A stretch of DNA of 64,000 nucleotides from Catonia carolina (lineage: Eukaryota; Arthropoda; Insecta; Hemiptera; Achilidae): the NCBI GenBank assembly GCA_035578175.1, contig JAQMRL010000006.1, positions 61,125,001 through 61,189,000 on the forward strand, in the 5' to 3' direction. Shown piece after piece: positions 22,572 to 34,731 of this stretch; position 1 is the stretch's first letter; each line of letters begins with the position of its first letter. Below the pieces are notes generated by a model. That model did no database searches. It had not been told where the DNA came from and saw only the letters and a list, made by a program, of their open reading frames with translations. Made by a program: the position numbers and the translations under genes.

Positions 22572-24700
22572 AGACATCAATTCTGCACCAGTTTTCAATT
22601 TTTTATTTTCTATAATTTCTATCAGATTTTATAATAACTGATCCACTGAAATTTCAGCAATATCAGTTAATTTTGAGTTATTTATCAAATTTAAATTAAT
22701 ATGATCTGTAAAATTTTTTGCAGCAACAACGGTACGACTTTCCGTTGTTTTAAGCCGGTTTCATAAAAATATATTGTTTTGAGTGTTTAAAATTATTTGC
22801 CAGATTAAATGAATTTGAAATTCAGTATGTACATAAAAATTTAATTAATTTCAGAATTAGCCTCTCTTTCATCAAAATATGATATACAATCATCAATCTT
22901 AGGAACTAATTTTGAAAATTAAAAAATTGAAGAGTCCATACATAAATAAGCTTTTACTTTACTTTTTTTCTGTTGGTCCATCTTTTTTTTTCTTCCATTT
23001 AATGAACATCATTGTTTACGAGTGCACTGTAAATCATTAAACAATTTTCAGCTCTACATCGGGTATATTTTAACCGACTTGAGTAAATACGGTATCATTT
23101 TGAATAAAATTAACAGCTGAAACTTTTAGCTAAGGAACTGAATTTAATAAAATGAATACCTAAAAGATAATGGTGGGGAGAAACCTTTTGAAATTATTTT
23201 TTTTTAATTTTGTAAAACTACGTTATTAATTATGACCATTTGTAGTTTTAAATTTAAAGCCTGAAGTTTAAAAATAATGATCCCTTTAAATAGTACAATT
23301 TAAAAAAATGTTTACAATTGAGTTTACTTTTGTTCATAATTTACAAATAGTGGTTTTATAAAAATGTTTAAAGTAAAAAGTGTTTATATTAATAAAAAAA
23401 TTAATTTTATATTTATTTTCATATTATCAGTGATTTTATTATGCCTAAAATTAATAGATATTATTCAAGAAATTCCATTGAAACTTTCTAATTTTTCTGG
23501 AATCCGTGGACACCTAACTTTATAGTTACATTTTTCCTATTTACCAAAAAAAACTCATTTTTTAGGTTTTTGGTTCTAATTTCTTGAAAACTACTCAGAT
23601 ATTTAAGTGAGGAATTTTTTTTGACTTACTACTTGTTCATAGCTCTCTACAAGGCCGAGTAAATAGAATAACTTACTTTTGAAAACAAAAAATTTGGAAA
23701 AATATACGAAAATTCACGAAAAATTCTTATAAAATTCATAACAATTATATTACATAAAACAGTTAATTTTTAAAAAAATTACAGAATACCTTTAAATGAA
23801 TCGATAAATAAAAATAGAAAATTTACCTTTAAATGAATCGATAAATAAAAATAGAAAATTTAACGTGCGTATTATAAAATGTAAAAATGTCCCAATATGA
23901 AATTTTTTTAAGTTAACATTTTCATTAAACTATTTAATTAAAAAAAAGTGTTGTTCAGTAAATGTTTATAGAATTTAAAGTTCTTTAAGTAGTTCTTAAT
24001 ACATAAATTTTAATTTTAAAGAACAAACTGGAGGATGGACGGAAACTGAAGTGAAAAGTGAAATAAACGTCTACATGAAATTTTTTTGACACTTTAAATA
24101 TCCTGATCAGTGCAAATTTGGTTACTTGTCACGGGAACACCTGTATATAATTCATAAAAAAGCTATGTATTTTGATTAATCGTTTTTAAAAACCATGCAC
24201 AAAGATTTTTATAATAAAAATACTACTTTAATTTTATATTGTATTGTTTTCAAATAAATTTTGAGCAATTTTTAAGTGTGCGTATATATTATTTAAACAT
24301 AATTTCTTCTTAATATTAGTATTAAAAGTACAGAAAGATGTATTGGCTGCTCGGTTGAAGCTCCGAGCTCTTACTAATTTGTTATTTTACAAGGAACTGC
24401 TAAAAATAGTATGGACATGCGACCTACAAATCTATGACTGTTTTTAAGCTACGGAAATGCCGTCCGAAGGTCCGAAAACAAGGTTTTCAGGATCTTTCTA
24501 ACTGCTCCGTGGTATACCTGTAATAGTGACATCCACCAAGAAGAATGAAGATCTTCACGACCGTACCGACGTTTTGAAACCTACTAATTATTACATAGAA
24601 ACATAGTGAGACAGTTACGAGATTGAACCTGCCAATTTTTTGTGTTATGGGAAATATACTAAAATTAAATTTTTTTTATAACAGCCTATATAAAAATAAA
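22572..24700. other. Intergenic, AT-rich; one 37 bp tandem duplication
   Basis: No gene seen. 23,788-23,861 is an exact two-copy tandem repeat of a 37 bp unit containing CTTTAAATGAATCGATAAAT. Confidence 0.6.
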
Positions 24701-24701
24701 T

Positions 24702-25098
24702 ACCCATAACAGACAGGTGAAGTGTTAAATTATTTAAACTCGATCTGCTAGTTCCAGGGCTACAAAAAATATTTCTGTTTCTTATCACGTGGTCAGCCAA
24801 TTATATGACTGAAGCACTTAAGAACAGATGAGATAAAGGTGTAAAATTCACTAGTCAGAGTTATCTCCTCTGAGAGTAATGAATCTCATTATATAGCCAG
24901 ACCCTGTGGTGAATAAAGTGAAAGTGTCATTTGCAGGGTGAAAAGTAGATGCTTTTCAGAGAGCCTGGCATGCTGATAAGCATACTTTTCCATTTAGTGA
25001 GGATAGCAATTGTAAACCACGTCACTCATCGTTTTACTTACTAAAGCCTCTAGCTAAAGGTTCAAACCAGTCTTTTGGCTGATGACCTAAACAACAAC
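24702..25098 (+). repeat. REP-B copy, full length
   Basis: From CCCATAACAGACAGGTG to GATGACCTAAACAACAACAC. Target duplication not clear. Confidence 0.75.
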
Positions 25099-25185
25099 AC
25101 ACTGTACAATAGTTGGTTCATAATAAGAGCAAAATGGTCTGTACATCAAGGGAGCCGTAGGTTTACAAAGTTTGAGAACCACTAG

Positions 25186-25381
25186 TTTAAGTCATCAGCC
25201 AAAAAGTTGGTTTGAACCTCTAGAGGCTTTACTAAGTAAAACGAGAAGTGAAGTGGTTTATCATTGCTTTCTTCACTGGGTGAAAAAGTATACTTATCAG
25301 CATGCTAGGTTGAGAAGCATCTACTTTCCACCCTGCAAATGACACTTTTTCTTCTTTCACCACAGAGTCTGGCTGCATAAT
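25186..25381 (-). repeat. REP-B fragment
   Basis: Opposite-sense half copy starting AAGTCATCAGCCAAAAAGTT and ending at GGGCTGCATAAT-like sequence, ~90 bp from the previous copy. Confidence 0.7.
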
Positions 25382-25384
25382 TTA

Positions 25385-25910
25385 TTTATTTCCATTATAT
25401 TAATTTTACAATATGTACAATTTTTTATCTATTTGAACAGAAATTACTTTCCTGAATAAGGCAAAGCCTGGGCTCAGGAAAGGACAGTGACGAAATAAAA
25501 TAATAATAATAATAATAATATTATAATATAAGTTTGTCAATAACTTATGTATAACTAACAAGAATTTTTTTAAATTACAAAATAAATTACTTCATTAGTT
25601 ATTACTTTACTATACTACTACTGTATTACTATACTAATGCAAACCTAAACCAACCGATCCATGGATGAGCTCAACCAACTCCCAGACCAACCAAGTATTT
25701 TTAAGTCTACATTTAATGATACCAATCGATGAAGTAAAACATAATTTACGTAAATCAGAAGGCAAACAGTTAAAAAATGTTGGTGCCATATACCTAATCA
25801 AACACACTTTGAGCTCCTGATGTATTTCGTTTCACTTCCATGGCCAATCCAGCCTCAACTCTCCTTGTGCTATAATTATGCTCAAAAAGAGTGATATTTT
25901 TTCCTTTATA
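25385..25910 (-). mobile_element. LINE 3' end, minus strand
   Basis: Minus-strand translation near 25,720-25,900 has HNYSTRRVEAGLAMEV and later FIDWYH-like residues, fitting the C-terminal N-Y-x-T-R motif and tail of non-LTR RT proteins. The 3' untranslated part holds a GGGCTCAGGAAAGG hairpin and an AAT microsatellite (25,500-25,525). Confidence 0.5.
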
Positions 25911-25959
25911 CTGATGTGTGTAAAGAAGTCCTATTTTCCTATAAATATTATTTATATAT

Positions 25960-26300
25960 TTTTTGAACACTTTTTTGAGGCGTCCTCGTCCAGCCCCAAG
26001 TAGGTCGCAACCGCCTTACCAACCGAAAACCCGCCGCCTGGCCACTTGATCGGACATCAGCAAACAACCCTCCACCTCCCTCGCAACTGTTTATATAATA
26101 CTACAAGAGAAATGTCGGGTTAAAAAAAAAATTACATACTGTCAGCGGGGCGTGGAAGAGAACCGTAGCCTAATTCCCCTCACGCTATCATTGACCAACA
26201 CTCACTCTCTCACTTTCATTCATCACCAGCTCAGGAAATTATTTATATTGAGAACACCAAACTGTTGAAATAGGGGTTGAACAAGCTGGGTCGGAGCCTT
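25960..26300. other. GC-richer island, unassigned
   Basis: Clearly higher GC than its surroundings (GCGTCCTCGTCCAGCCCC, GGGGCGTGGAAGAG). It may be the 5' UTR or promoter of a LINE or the remains of another element. No coding frame is convincing. Confidence 0.3.
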
Positions 26301-26395
26301 CCTAAAAATTATCCATAAAATATTTTTTTGTATCTTAATTAAAGGTTCCAAAGCCGTAATAATAATAAAATTAATTAATCTAATAATGCCTATAG

Positions 26396-26440
26396 ACGTT
26401 CAAACCAACCTCTTGTCTGGTGACCTAAACAACAACAACT
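26396..26440 (+). repeat. REP-B 3' end fragment
   Basis: Only the last ~45 bp: TGACCTAAACAACAACAAC. Confidence 0.6.
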
Positions 26441-26759
26441 TCTTTAAGCAAAAAAAAATATGTAAAAAAAATTACGTCCAGTGCTTTTCCTTGGAAATAC
26501 ATAATTGTTAATAAAAATACGACTGCACTGAAGAAATCTAAGCTAGAATTTGGCTGGCAAGAACAGTTTCCATTAAAATGAGACAATAATTCTTCAGTAC
26601 TGGTACTCAATATTATTTTTGTGAGCTAGAGACCTAGGCAATGAACAATAATATTACCGACATATTGGAAGCGTTCAAAATGTAGTCATGATGATTAATT
26701 ATGAATTGTGTAGTTTTTCAAATAAATGATTGTTATAAGTTTGGAGTTATAAGTTATAA

Positions 26760-27690
26760 GTTTCTATTCTAAAGTTGCCACTGAAAATTTACAACATCAC
26801 CTAAATTTAGTAAACAACTGGCTGAAGGACTGGAAAATGAAGATGAATCCGGCGAAGTCTATTCACATCACATTCACTTTAAATAAACAACCGGTGCCGT
26901 CGCTGTTCTTAAATAATACACCTATCCCGAAAAAATCTACTGTACGCTATCTTGGACTTCATTTCGATCAACACATGACCTGGAAACACCACATTAAGAC
27001 AAAACGGTTTCAACTAAACGTTTGAAACAATTATACAGGTTTGTTCACTCTAAATCACCCATACGTGTCAAACAGAAATTATTACTCTACAATTCTCTCT
27101 TAAAACCTATCTGGATGTACGGTATTCAAATTTTTGGTTGCGCAAAGCTGAGTAATTTAAAAACTAATCAAGCATTCCAGTCTAATTTTCTCCGTATAAT
27201 TACTGGGTCACCATACTATGTCTCAAATTACACATTACACACCGATTTAAAAACACCATTCATTTGCGACATCGTCAAAAATAGTTATATTAAATTTTAC
27301 TTAAAACTACAAATCCATAATAATCCACTTATCAGTGATATGGCAAATCCGCCAGGCTTCATAAGAAGATTTAAAAGAAGATGGAGCAGAGATCTTCGTT
27401 AATTCTTTTTGCATGTTTATGTCGAAAAAGATAAAATAATGTGAAATATTTGATGTAATTTTTGTTTTGCTTTAAATATGTTTTATTACTATTGGGAATA
27501 ACTTTTCTGTTTTTCTTTTCATACTTTTGTGTATTTTACGTTCATTGTTATTCCAAATTTAACAATACTGAATGTTGAATTTTATATCATGTCTGTTCTT
27601 GTTATTTGTAATTTAATATCAACGTTTTCTCATCTTTTGGTTGTTCTTAAGTTAGTGCAGTTAAAGATTCAAAATAAAGGACAAAAAAAA
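26760..27690 (+). pseudogene. Jockey-like reverse transcriptase C-terminal part
   Basis: 26,764-27,018 reads LQHHLNLVNNWLKDWKMKMN then PAKSIHITFTLN and VRYLGLHFDQHMTWKHHIK, the region downstream of the RT active site in Jockey-clade LINEs (N-x-x-K-S, Y-L-G, W-x-x-H). A short indel near 27,010 moves the frame; 27,022-27,402 continues with KLLLYNSLLKPIWMYGIQIF, ITGSPYYVSNYTLHTDL and IRRFKRRWSRDL. A ~280 bp 3' UTR ends at AATAAAGGACAAAAAAAAG. 5'-truncated, broken and inactive. The catalytic YADD part is absent. Confidence 0.8.
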
Positions 27691-28700
27691 GTTTGAAGAG
27701 TCTATTTGTTATTTATTATGACCAGATCAGGAACGAACTTAATAATCTAAAAAAAAAAATAGTTTGTTAATCCACTTTTATAGAGCATAGATTTGGAAAT
27801 AAACGAATAAATACCTACGTAGAAGCGATATTTTTCAAAAATTGTTTCGGAAAAAAAATTCAAGGTTGCCATCTGTTTATTTACAGGATCACAAATAAAA
27901 ACATTCAAAAGATTTGTTACTAAATTATTCTAGATTTTATAAGTTAAGGGATTATGAAAAGGTGTATGAAATATCATCCTGAGTTATAAATAGTACGTAA
28001 TTACAGATAATAATTAGTTAGATGGATGATACAATTATGATATTAATTATTTCAAGTTAAATTATATTAACAGTTCATAAAAATAAATAAAGATACAATA
28101 TTGTTTATGGTTCAAATTATATGGATATTTTTATAAAAATAAACCATTTTATAGTGTGTTTAAAATGGGCCATTGTTCTTCTCTTGTAGCGCAAAGATCC
28201 GGTGAGGTAAATATACTATGACCTTGTTATGAGATTATAATGTAATTAGATTGGGCTCAGCATCACAGGATTATAAGAAAATAATAATTTTTTCTATTCA
28301 GTCAACTTAGGACAACGATAATCATGCATGAGGTACTCGTCTAATGTTCTTTCACGAATTCATACTTTGGAGCTTGAGTTTTCTTTCTTCCTATTTTCTA
28401 TTCAGTAATTCTGAAAAATTTTCTTTCTTTCATTGCCCCACTTTAGTATGTTTCTTTTCTTAAATTTTTTTGTAAGGAAAACTCTTATGTCAATTATATT
28501 TCAATGTTTTTCTAAATTTATTTCTACCTTCTATTACATATTTATCTACATTTACCGTCATGAGGTCTTGTTTTGTAAGTTTTTGTTGGTTAAACCGTAC
28601 CAAACGTCCGTATTCTCATTCTTATTTCATCCGATATGTTTTGGATTTTTGTTTATAAACCTCTTTGAGTAATTCCCCACCCAATATTCCTCATCTTTAT
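27691..28700. other. Intergenic, nothing firm
   Basis: AT-rich. The + strand frame at 28,433-28,672 is Phe/Ile-rich and unconvincing. The minus strand of 28,370-28,690 resembles worn LINE coding sequence, without a diagnostic motif. Confidence 0.35.
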
Positions 28701-28702
28701 TT

Positions 28703-29093
28703 TGTTGTTTAGGTCATCAGCCGAAAGGCTGGTCTGAACCTCTAGAGGCTTTACTAAGTAAACGAGGAGTGAGGTGTTTTACCATTGCCTTCCTCACTGA
28801 GTGGAAAAGTACGCTTATCAGCATGCCGGGCCCTCTGAAAAGCACATACTTTCCACTCTGCAAATGACACCTTCACTTCATTCATCACAGGGTCTGGCTG
28901 TATAATGAAATTCATTACTTTCAGAGGAGAGAACTCTGATTAGTGTTTTTTACACCTCTACCTCTTCTGTTCTTAAATGATTCAGTCATTTAATTGGCTG
29001 ACCATGTGATAAGAACAGAACTATTTATTTTAGCCCTGAAACGAACAGATTGAGTGTAAATAATTTGACACTCCACCTGTCTGTTATGGGCAG
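28703..29093 (-). repeat. REP-B copy with exact 11 bp target duplication
   Basis: Complete, well-preserved copy in inverted sense. CATCTTTATTT flanks it at 28,692-28,702 and 29,094-29,104. Confidence 0.85.
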
Positions 29094-29670
29094 CATCTTT
29101 ATTTACGGTTTTAATTGCTGTCTCCATGTTATTCTTTATTCTGGTTAATGAAACTCTTCTCTTACCCTTTTTATGTCATAGCCGTACCCTGTAGCTTTAA
29201 CCTGTAAGTCCAAATTAGTTTGATAATTACTTTGTATAAGGGAACTTTACTTATAAGAGAAAGTCAAGACTTACTGCTTAAAAATAATAACAACTTACGT
29301 AACTTCAAAGCCCAAGTTGTTTTCGTTTCATCAATATATGACTTTTCCACGTGAGTCTAGATATGAATGTAAACCCAGAGATATTCAACGTTTTAGTTTT
29401 GCAGGATTATTGTAACGTTCAAGGAGACCATTGGACACGTTGTTTTCTTAAAAACCAACAAAAAGATTTAAAAATAACATTATAAACTCATTCATATGAA
29501 TAGAACAGAAATACAGAATCGAAAGTAAATATGGACGAAACTAAAGAAAAAGTAATTCTTTTTAAAAGTTTTAAAGTGAAGTTTAAAAGTAACTTTTAAA
29601 CAAAAAAATAATTTAACAAAAACGGAGCATTAGGTAAGATTGGGGCTTCAATTAAAATCTAAAATCGCTC

Positions 29671-30778
29671 CTGCCCATAACAGGAGTGTTAAATTACAAT
29701 GCACTCGACTGGCTAATTCCAGGGCTACAAAAAATAGTTCTGTTTCTTATCAAGTGGTCAGCTAAGTATATGACTGAATCATTTAAGAACAGAAGAGGTA
29801 AAGGTGTAAAAGTTACTATTCAGTCACATGTCTCCTCTGAGAATAATGATTTTCATTATACAGCCAAACCTTGTGGTGAATTAAGTGAAGGGTGGAAAGT
29901 ATTTGCAGGATGGAAAGTAGTTGCTTTTCAGAGGGCTGGTAAACTGATGAGCATACTTTTTCACTCAGAAGGAAGGCAAAGGTAAACCACCTCACTCCTC
30001 GGTTTACTTAGTAAAGAAATTCAAACCAGCCTTTAGGTCAGGAAGTGTATAATAACTATGAATTTTTGTAACTGTATCCACAACAGTATTAAGTGTGTGT
30101 TCTTCAGGGCTACGAAAAATAGTTCTGTTTCTTATTACATGATTAGCCAATAAATGACTAAAGAATTTAAGAACAGAAAAGGTAGAGGTTAATGACACTA
30201 GTCACAGTTACATATCTCCTCTGAGAGTAATGAATTTCATTATACACCTAGACCCTAAGGTGGATGAAGTGAAGATGTCATTTCAAAAGGCTTGGCATGC
30301 TGATAAGCATACTTTTCCACTCAGTGAGGAAAGCGAGGTAAAACAGCTCACTCCTCGTTTTACTTAGTAAAGAATCAAACCAACCTTTTGGTCAGGAAGT
30401 ATATAATAACTAACCTTGAATTTTTGTTACTGTATCCATAACAGTATTAAGTGTGTGTTTTTCATGGCTAAGAAAAATAGTTCTGTTTCTTATCACATGA
30501 TCAGCCAATTAAATAACTAAAGAATTTAAGAACAGAAAAGGTAGAGGTATTAATGACACTAGTCACAGTTACATATCTCTTCTGAGAGTGATGAATTTCA
30601 TTACCCATCCAGACCCTGCGGTGAATGAAGTGAAGGTGTCTTTTCAGAAGGCTTGGCATGCTGATAAGCATACTTTTCCACTCAGTGAGGAAAGCGAGGT
30701 AAACCAACTCACTCCTCGTTTTACTTAGTAAAGCCTCTAGAGATTCAAACCAGTTTTTTGGCTGATGACCTAAACAAA
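29671..30778 (+). repeat. REP-B triple tandem block
   Basis: One copy starts at 29,671 (GCCCATAACAGGAGTG). It is followed by two tandem units of about 354 bp starting at ~30,036 and ~30,390, each beginning GGTCAGGAAGTRTATAATAA and lacking the usual 5' end. The final unit ends CTGATGACCTAAACAAAAAC. Open frames on both strands here are repeat shadows. Confidence 0.75.
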
Positions 30779-30977
30779 AACACTCCTGCAGCTCAACGTT
30801 TCCTCTGAAAATGAGTGAAACATTATATGGATAATAGATTTTCGAGAAACTTATCACGATTTGCCGTTTAATTTTATAATAAAAGTAAAGATTTAATTCT
30901 GTAACAACGGAATCTGGCGTTATCTCGTAGTGACTACTATCAGATTCTTTTAAAAAAATAATTGCGTAACCCGATGT

Positions 30978-30985
30978 TATAAATA
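30978..30985 (+). promoter_or_regulatory. Probable TATA box before the second OBP-like exon
   Basis: TATAAATA lies 58 bp before the ATG at 31,036, similar spacing to the TATA box of the upstream OBP gene. Confidence 0.4.
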
Positions 30986-31035
30986 CAAGTAAAACCACTT
31001 CCAATAACCCATTTGTTAATTTTTAATTTAACAGT

Positions 31036-31092
31036 ATGGGTATCCCTATACACATTTTAGTGACAATTTTTGCATTTATATACATTGTTCGG
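31036..31092 (+). CDS. Putative first exon of a second OBP gene (signal peptide)
   Basis: 19 codons, MGIPIHILVTIFAFIYIVR, form a hydrophobic leader that ends in phase 0 exactly at a strong donor GTAAGT (31,093). This mirrors exon 1 of the OBP gene 18.4 kb upstream in length (19 against 21 codons), phase, strand and TATA spacing. OBP genes often lie in tandem clusters, so I infer a paralogue. I found no downstream exon with the C2-X3-C3 motif before 64,000, so it may be very long, extend past the window, or be a dead exon. A single signal-peptide exon could also belong to another secreted protein. Confidence 0.4.
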
Positions 31093-31099
31093 GTAAGTA

Positions 31100-31970
31100 A
31101 AATTTTTTATTAAACTTTTGTACTTTTGTCACTAATTATTTAATATTATTAATTTATATTTTAATTAATATAATTCAAGTATATTAGCAATGTATTTTAC
31201 TGAGCGTTTGAGCATGTTATTTTTTCGTTAGATATAAAAGTACATAATATACGTATATTATATAATTAAATAAATAATAATATACTACTAATAGTATAAA
31301 TACATAAATAAATTAATTAATAAAGAAATTGCACAAAATTTCTATATATTTTTACAAAATAAAATTTAAATTCAATTTTAAAATTATATTATAAATTAAC
31401 CCAACAAACATTTCGGTTAGAATTTAAAATTATTAAAATTTTATTATATAGATATATTAGGATTCTTAATAAAAATGAAAATACATAACTTAAATAATCG
31501 TGTATTAAACTATAAAATATTGTACTAGTATTTTAAAAGGGTTTACCGTTTTTTTAACTTAACTAATTTTGGAACAGTGCAAAGACAACTAGCAAAAATA
31601 TTTAAAGTGTGTATTAAATTTAAAAAATAAAAACCGCTTTAATTACTTAAAGGAGGACAACACCCAGTAAAAGTACTCCAAACAATTAAAAATTGTGTTA
31701 AAGTTTTAGCATTTAGATATTTTACATTAAAACCCTCGACCAAAATTATTTTCTTTATTTTGTAATAAATTTAAAGTTATCAAAATTAAATTTATAATTT
31801 GAGCATCTAAATTGAAACTACATGACTCTAAGAAATGTTTCATTGAAAGCTTCTTCCAAAACCACGTCAAGCAAAATGTGATAAAATTTAGAGATTGTGG
31901 AAGTGTACAGTGCTAGATATAAGGTTAAAGAAGAAACAAAATTTTAGCTTCTACTAATGTTGTGTTAATG
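31100..31970. other. AT-rich, possible first intron of the second OBP; repeat remnant
   Basis: 31,645-31,690 (ACTCCAAACAATTAAAA) and 31,945-31,970 (CTACTAATGTTGTGTTAATG) both match the 15,760-15,838 flank of the Tc1 element, so an unnamed repeat family is present. No exon seen. Confidence 0.4.
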
Positions 31971-32117
31971 TACAAGGGCCATTTTTTCAAATTCTGACAG
32001 GCCATAAATAAAGGACAAGTAAGTATAGAAAAAAATTTTTTACAAAAAGTTTTTTACTTTTCGACCTAATCACCTTGACGATTGATATTTTTGTAGTACC
32101 TGTGGACAAGATCACCA

Positions 32118-32935
32118 ATTTTTTTATCAGTCTCTTGACTGGTTTGATTCAGTTCTCCAAGCTGTTTTATCTTGCGCAAATCGTTTCATATCTACATACC
32201 TGAAACACCCTACATTTTTTGTAATTTGCTTTAAATATTCTAACCTTTACCCCTCATTTCAATTCACTCCTTCAATATTACCATCCATGATAGAGCAATA
32301 CCAGGATGTCTTAAGATATTTTCCACTAGCCTATTCCTTCTTCTGATAAGATGTATTCATACACTTCTTTCATCCACTCGTTTAAGAACCTTTAAATCAT
32401 TTATTTTGTCCAAATATCTAATCGTTAACATTTTCCTATAATACTACATTTCAAAATCTTTTATTATCCTCTTCCTTTCTACAACCCCTTTCACCTGTAT
32501 TTCGTTCCCGTATACACTCGCCGCTACACCGCTACACTCCAAATATAATGTTTTAAGAATTTGTTTATAATCTTTAAATCAATGTTTATAATCGGTAAGC
32601 GGTTTTTCATTTCGAAGGCCCATCTAGCCTGATCAATTCTACTTTTGATATTACTTGTGTTTCTACCATCCTTTATTATTTTACTCCCTAGATAACAGAA
32701 TTCCTCAACTTCTTGTATGTTTTCGTTGCCTACTTTTAAAATTCCCATCTCCTCTAAACTACTCTTACTACGCACAACACTTTTGTTTTGTTTTTATTAA
32801 TTTTCATGCAGTAATCCTTTCTCATGATCTCATCTATTCCATTTAAAATATCCTCTAGTTCTTCTAATACCCTAGATATTCTAGATTTCCAGTACCCTCT
32901 TCATAAAATTCTGATCAATTTAAATAAGTCTTGAT
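32118..32935 (-). pseudogene. LINE reverse transcriptase fragment inside the mariner
   Basis: From 32,935 down, the minus strand reads LEELEDILNGIDEI and YCMKINKNKTKVL, then EEMGILKVGNENIQEVEEFC with YLGSKIIKDGRNT and SRIDQARWAFEMKN. This is the N-x-x-K-T-K...Y-L-G-S...I...R-I-x-x-A segment that follows the RT catalytic domain in many LINEs. Stops begin after WSVAV, and the 3' end matches 17,530-17,665. A truncated dead copy. Confidence 0.75.
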
Positions 32936-32939
32936 GTTG

Positions 32940-33395
32940 TTTTGAAACCTTGTTGTGTTTCTTGTGGATTTCCACATACAACCACGATTAATGCAGTTGT
33001 TTATTGTGAAACTTAACGAAATTTGCGGAGAGCCATTCAAAGTTAAAAACAAATAAAGTGGTATGATGACTTCTGGAATTGTTCTAATCATGAAAATGTA
33101 CGTCCTCACAGTGGTGGTACAACCCAATGGTCCCTTGATCAATTTCAATGGGATATTTTCGATCAACCGCTATACATTCCCGACCTTGCTACGAGTGACT
33201 TTCATCCTTTCCCTAAACTGAAGAAGAGGCTAGGAGGACAACTCTTCCAAACTAATGAGGAGCTTCAAGACAACGTCAAAACTCATAAAATAAATTGGCG
33301 GGAACATTTTAGGAAGAGGGAACTGGAAAGCTTGTCCACAGGTTTAAAAAAATGCCTCAATTGTCAAGTTGATTATGTCGAAAAACCATTAATGT
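32940..33395 (+). pseudogene. Mariner (SETMAR-like) transposase, decayed
   Basis: Pieces in shifting frames read AVYCETLRK-like sequence, then TSGIVLI near 33,070. From 33,170 the frame gives DLATSDFHPFPKLKKRLGGQ, then ELESLSTGLKKCLNCQVDYV and EK, the usual mariner C-terminus (S-P-D-L-A-P-S-D-x-H-x-F-P; K-C-L-x-x-x-G-D-Y-V-E-K). Here the catalytic third Asp sits in TSDF. Frameshifts make it inactive. Confidence 0.75.
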
Positions 33396-33480
33396 AAGTA
33401 AATTTTAGTAATACAACATTTTTTCTATATTCACTTATATTTTATTGATGGCTTATTGGAGGTTTAAAAAGTCTCTCGTA

Positions 33481-34730
33481 TCTACTCCATGAAGATTTCA
33501 GTAGTCTTTGGATGTTTACTGGTAGATCGGGAGAATTATTTTGTGTATTAAGGGATTAATATGATTTTTATGTCTATCTGTAAATGTACAGCACAAGTTG
33601 AGATATGTGATGTTGACGTTTACGTCACATCTAGTCATCATGTAGTGTTTTATTGGATATATACTTCCGTTTACCCTTAAATACATAGTTCTACCGAAGG
33701 GATTTAAATATTTTTTTTACTTGGTTATAAAGAGAACATTAGCAGGTTTCTGAAAAAAATCCTAAAATGAAAATTGGTAAAATTATAATAACAAGATTTT
33801 TATACATATATTTAAAAAAAATCGAATCAACTGCTTGTTTTTTTAGCGACTACAGTGGATTATACATCGATAACAGTGACTTTTTACTTGTAAAAATTTC
33901 CAGATCTTGGTCGAAAATCAAACGCGGAGGTCCCGAATTTGATCACCGCTCAGAGTCTGGAAATTTACCTAAATCAGAATCCACTGTTCTTGATACATAA
34001 CCCACCTTAGTCGCTAATAACCAAGCATTTGATACGACTCTACAAAAATTATAAGAATTTTATAAACTAAAAATTTCTAAACGATTCTAACACATTATTA
34101 TGTCTAGAAATCTAACCGGTCGATTTTGACAATTCTTACAACTAAGATACTGCATTACTTTGTAAATAAGTGTTAAAGTATTGTAAATCTGTTCGAATCA
34201 TTAAATTATAAATAAACAAAAATTAATAACAGAATTATGGATCTGATGGTGCTGCTACTCTGGCGGCAACATTGGAAAGTTCAATTTACTATACAATCTG
34301 TTATCAACTTCCTGCTAAGCAGTCTATATCGAAACTAAATACAGTTAAAAGTTTCTTAACAATTTAATCCAGGGATTACTTTTATTTACAAACGATATTT
34401 TTAAAGAACTGATTTTATTATCCGTAAGTACAACGTATTTTTAACCCTATTAAACGAACACTCCTCTTCACAATTAACGACCGACATTAATTGAAGTTTT
34501 TTTGAATAAATACATAAATACATTTGTAAAATGATAAATTATTAATTTGGAAACGATACTTTTGAAATAATATAGGATACATTGGAATTTAAGGTGGGAT
34601 GAGTGTACGATAAAATAAATAAATTTTCTCCATACTTATTAAAAATTTAAAGAGAAACTAAAGGTAAATCAATAAGACTATATTTCTAAAAAAAAAACAA
34701 AATAATAATATAGTTTTTATAATATAATAT
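33481..34730. other. Intergenic with a decayed SINE
   Basis: 33,900-34,060 resembles the SINE at 52,491 (GCGGAGGTCCCGAATTTGATC, AGTCTGG, TTAGTCGCTAATAACCAAGC). 34,232-34,370 is open in two frames at once (~44 and ~27 codons) without a recognisable product. Confidence 0.45.
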
Positions 34731-34731
34731 A

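Larger units (their letters stand above)
31971..33480 (+). mobile_element. Mariner element with inverted 3' duplication, split by a LINE
   Basis: The ends TACAAGGGCCATTTTTTC and the complement of TACGAGAGACTTTTTAAAC are inverted and start with TA. Plus-strand mariner transposase lies at 32,940-33,395. The left end (31,990-32,115) instead carries the minus-strand C-terminal part (HRYYKNINRQGD, VEK). Both element ends therefore derive from the 3' end of the ancestral mariner. A LINE occupies 32,118-32,935. Confidence 0.65.

Noticed and set aside
29686..31004. ORFs of 99 and 167 codons on both strands
   Set aside because: They run through REP-B tandem copies; the same peptides appear in every REP-B copy and are repeat shadows.
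34387..34425. Possible exon before GTAAGT at 34,426
   Set aside because: Open but without Cys or any OBP motif; the acceptor is ordinary AT-rich sequence.
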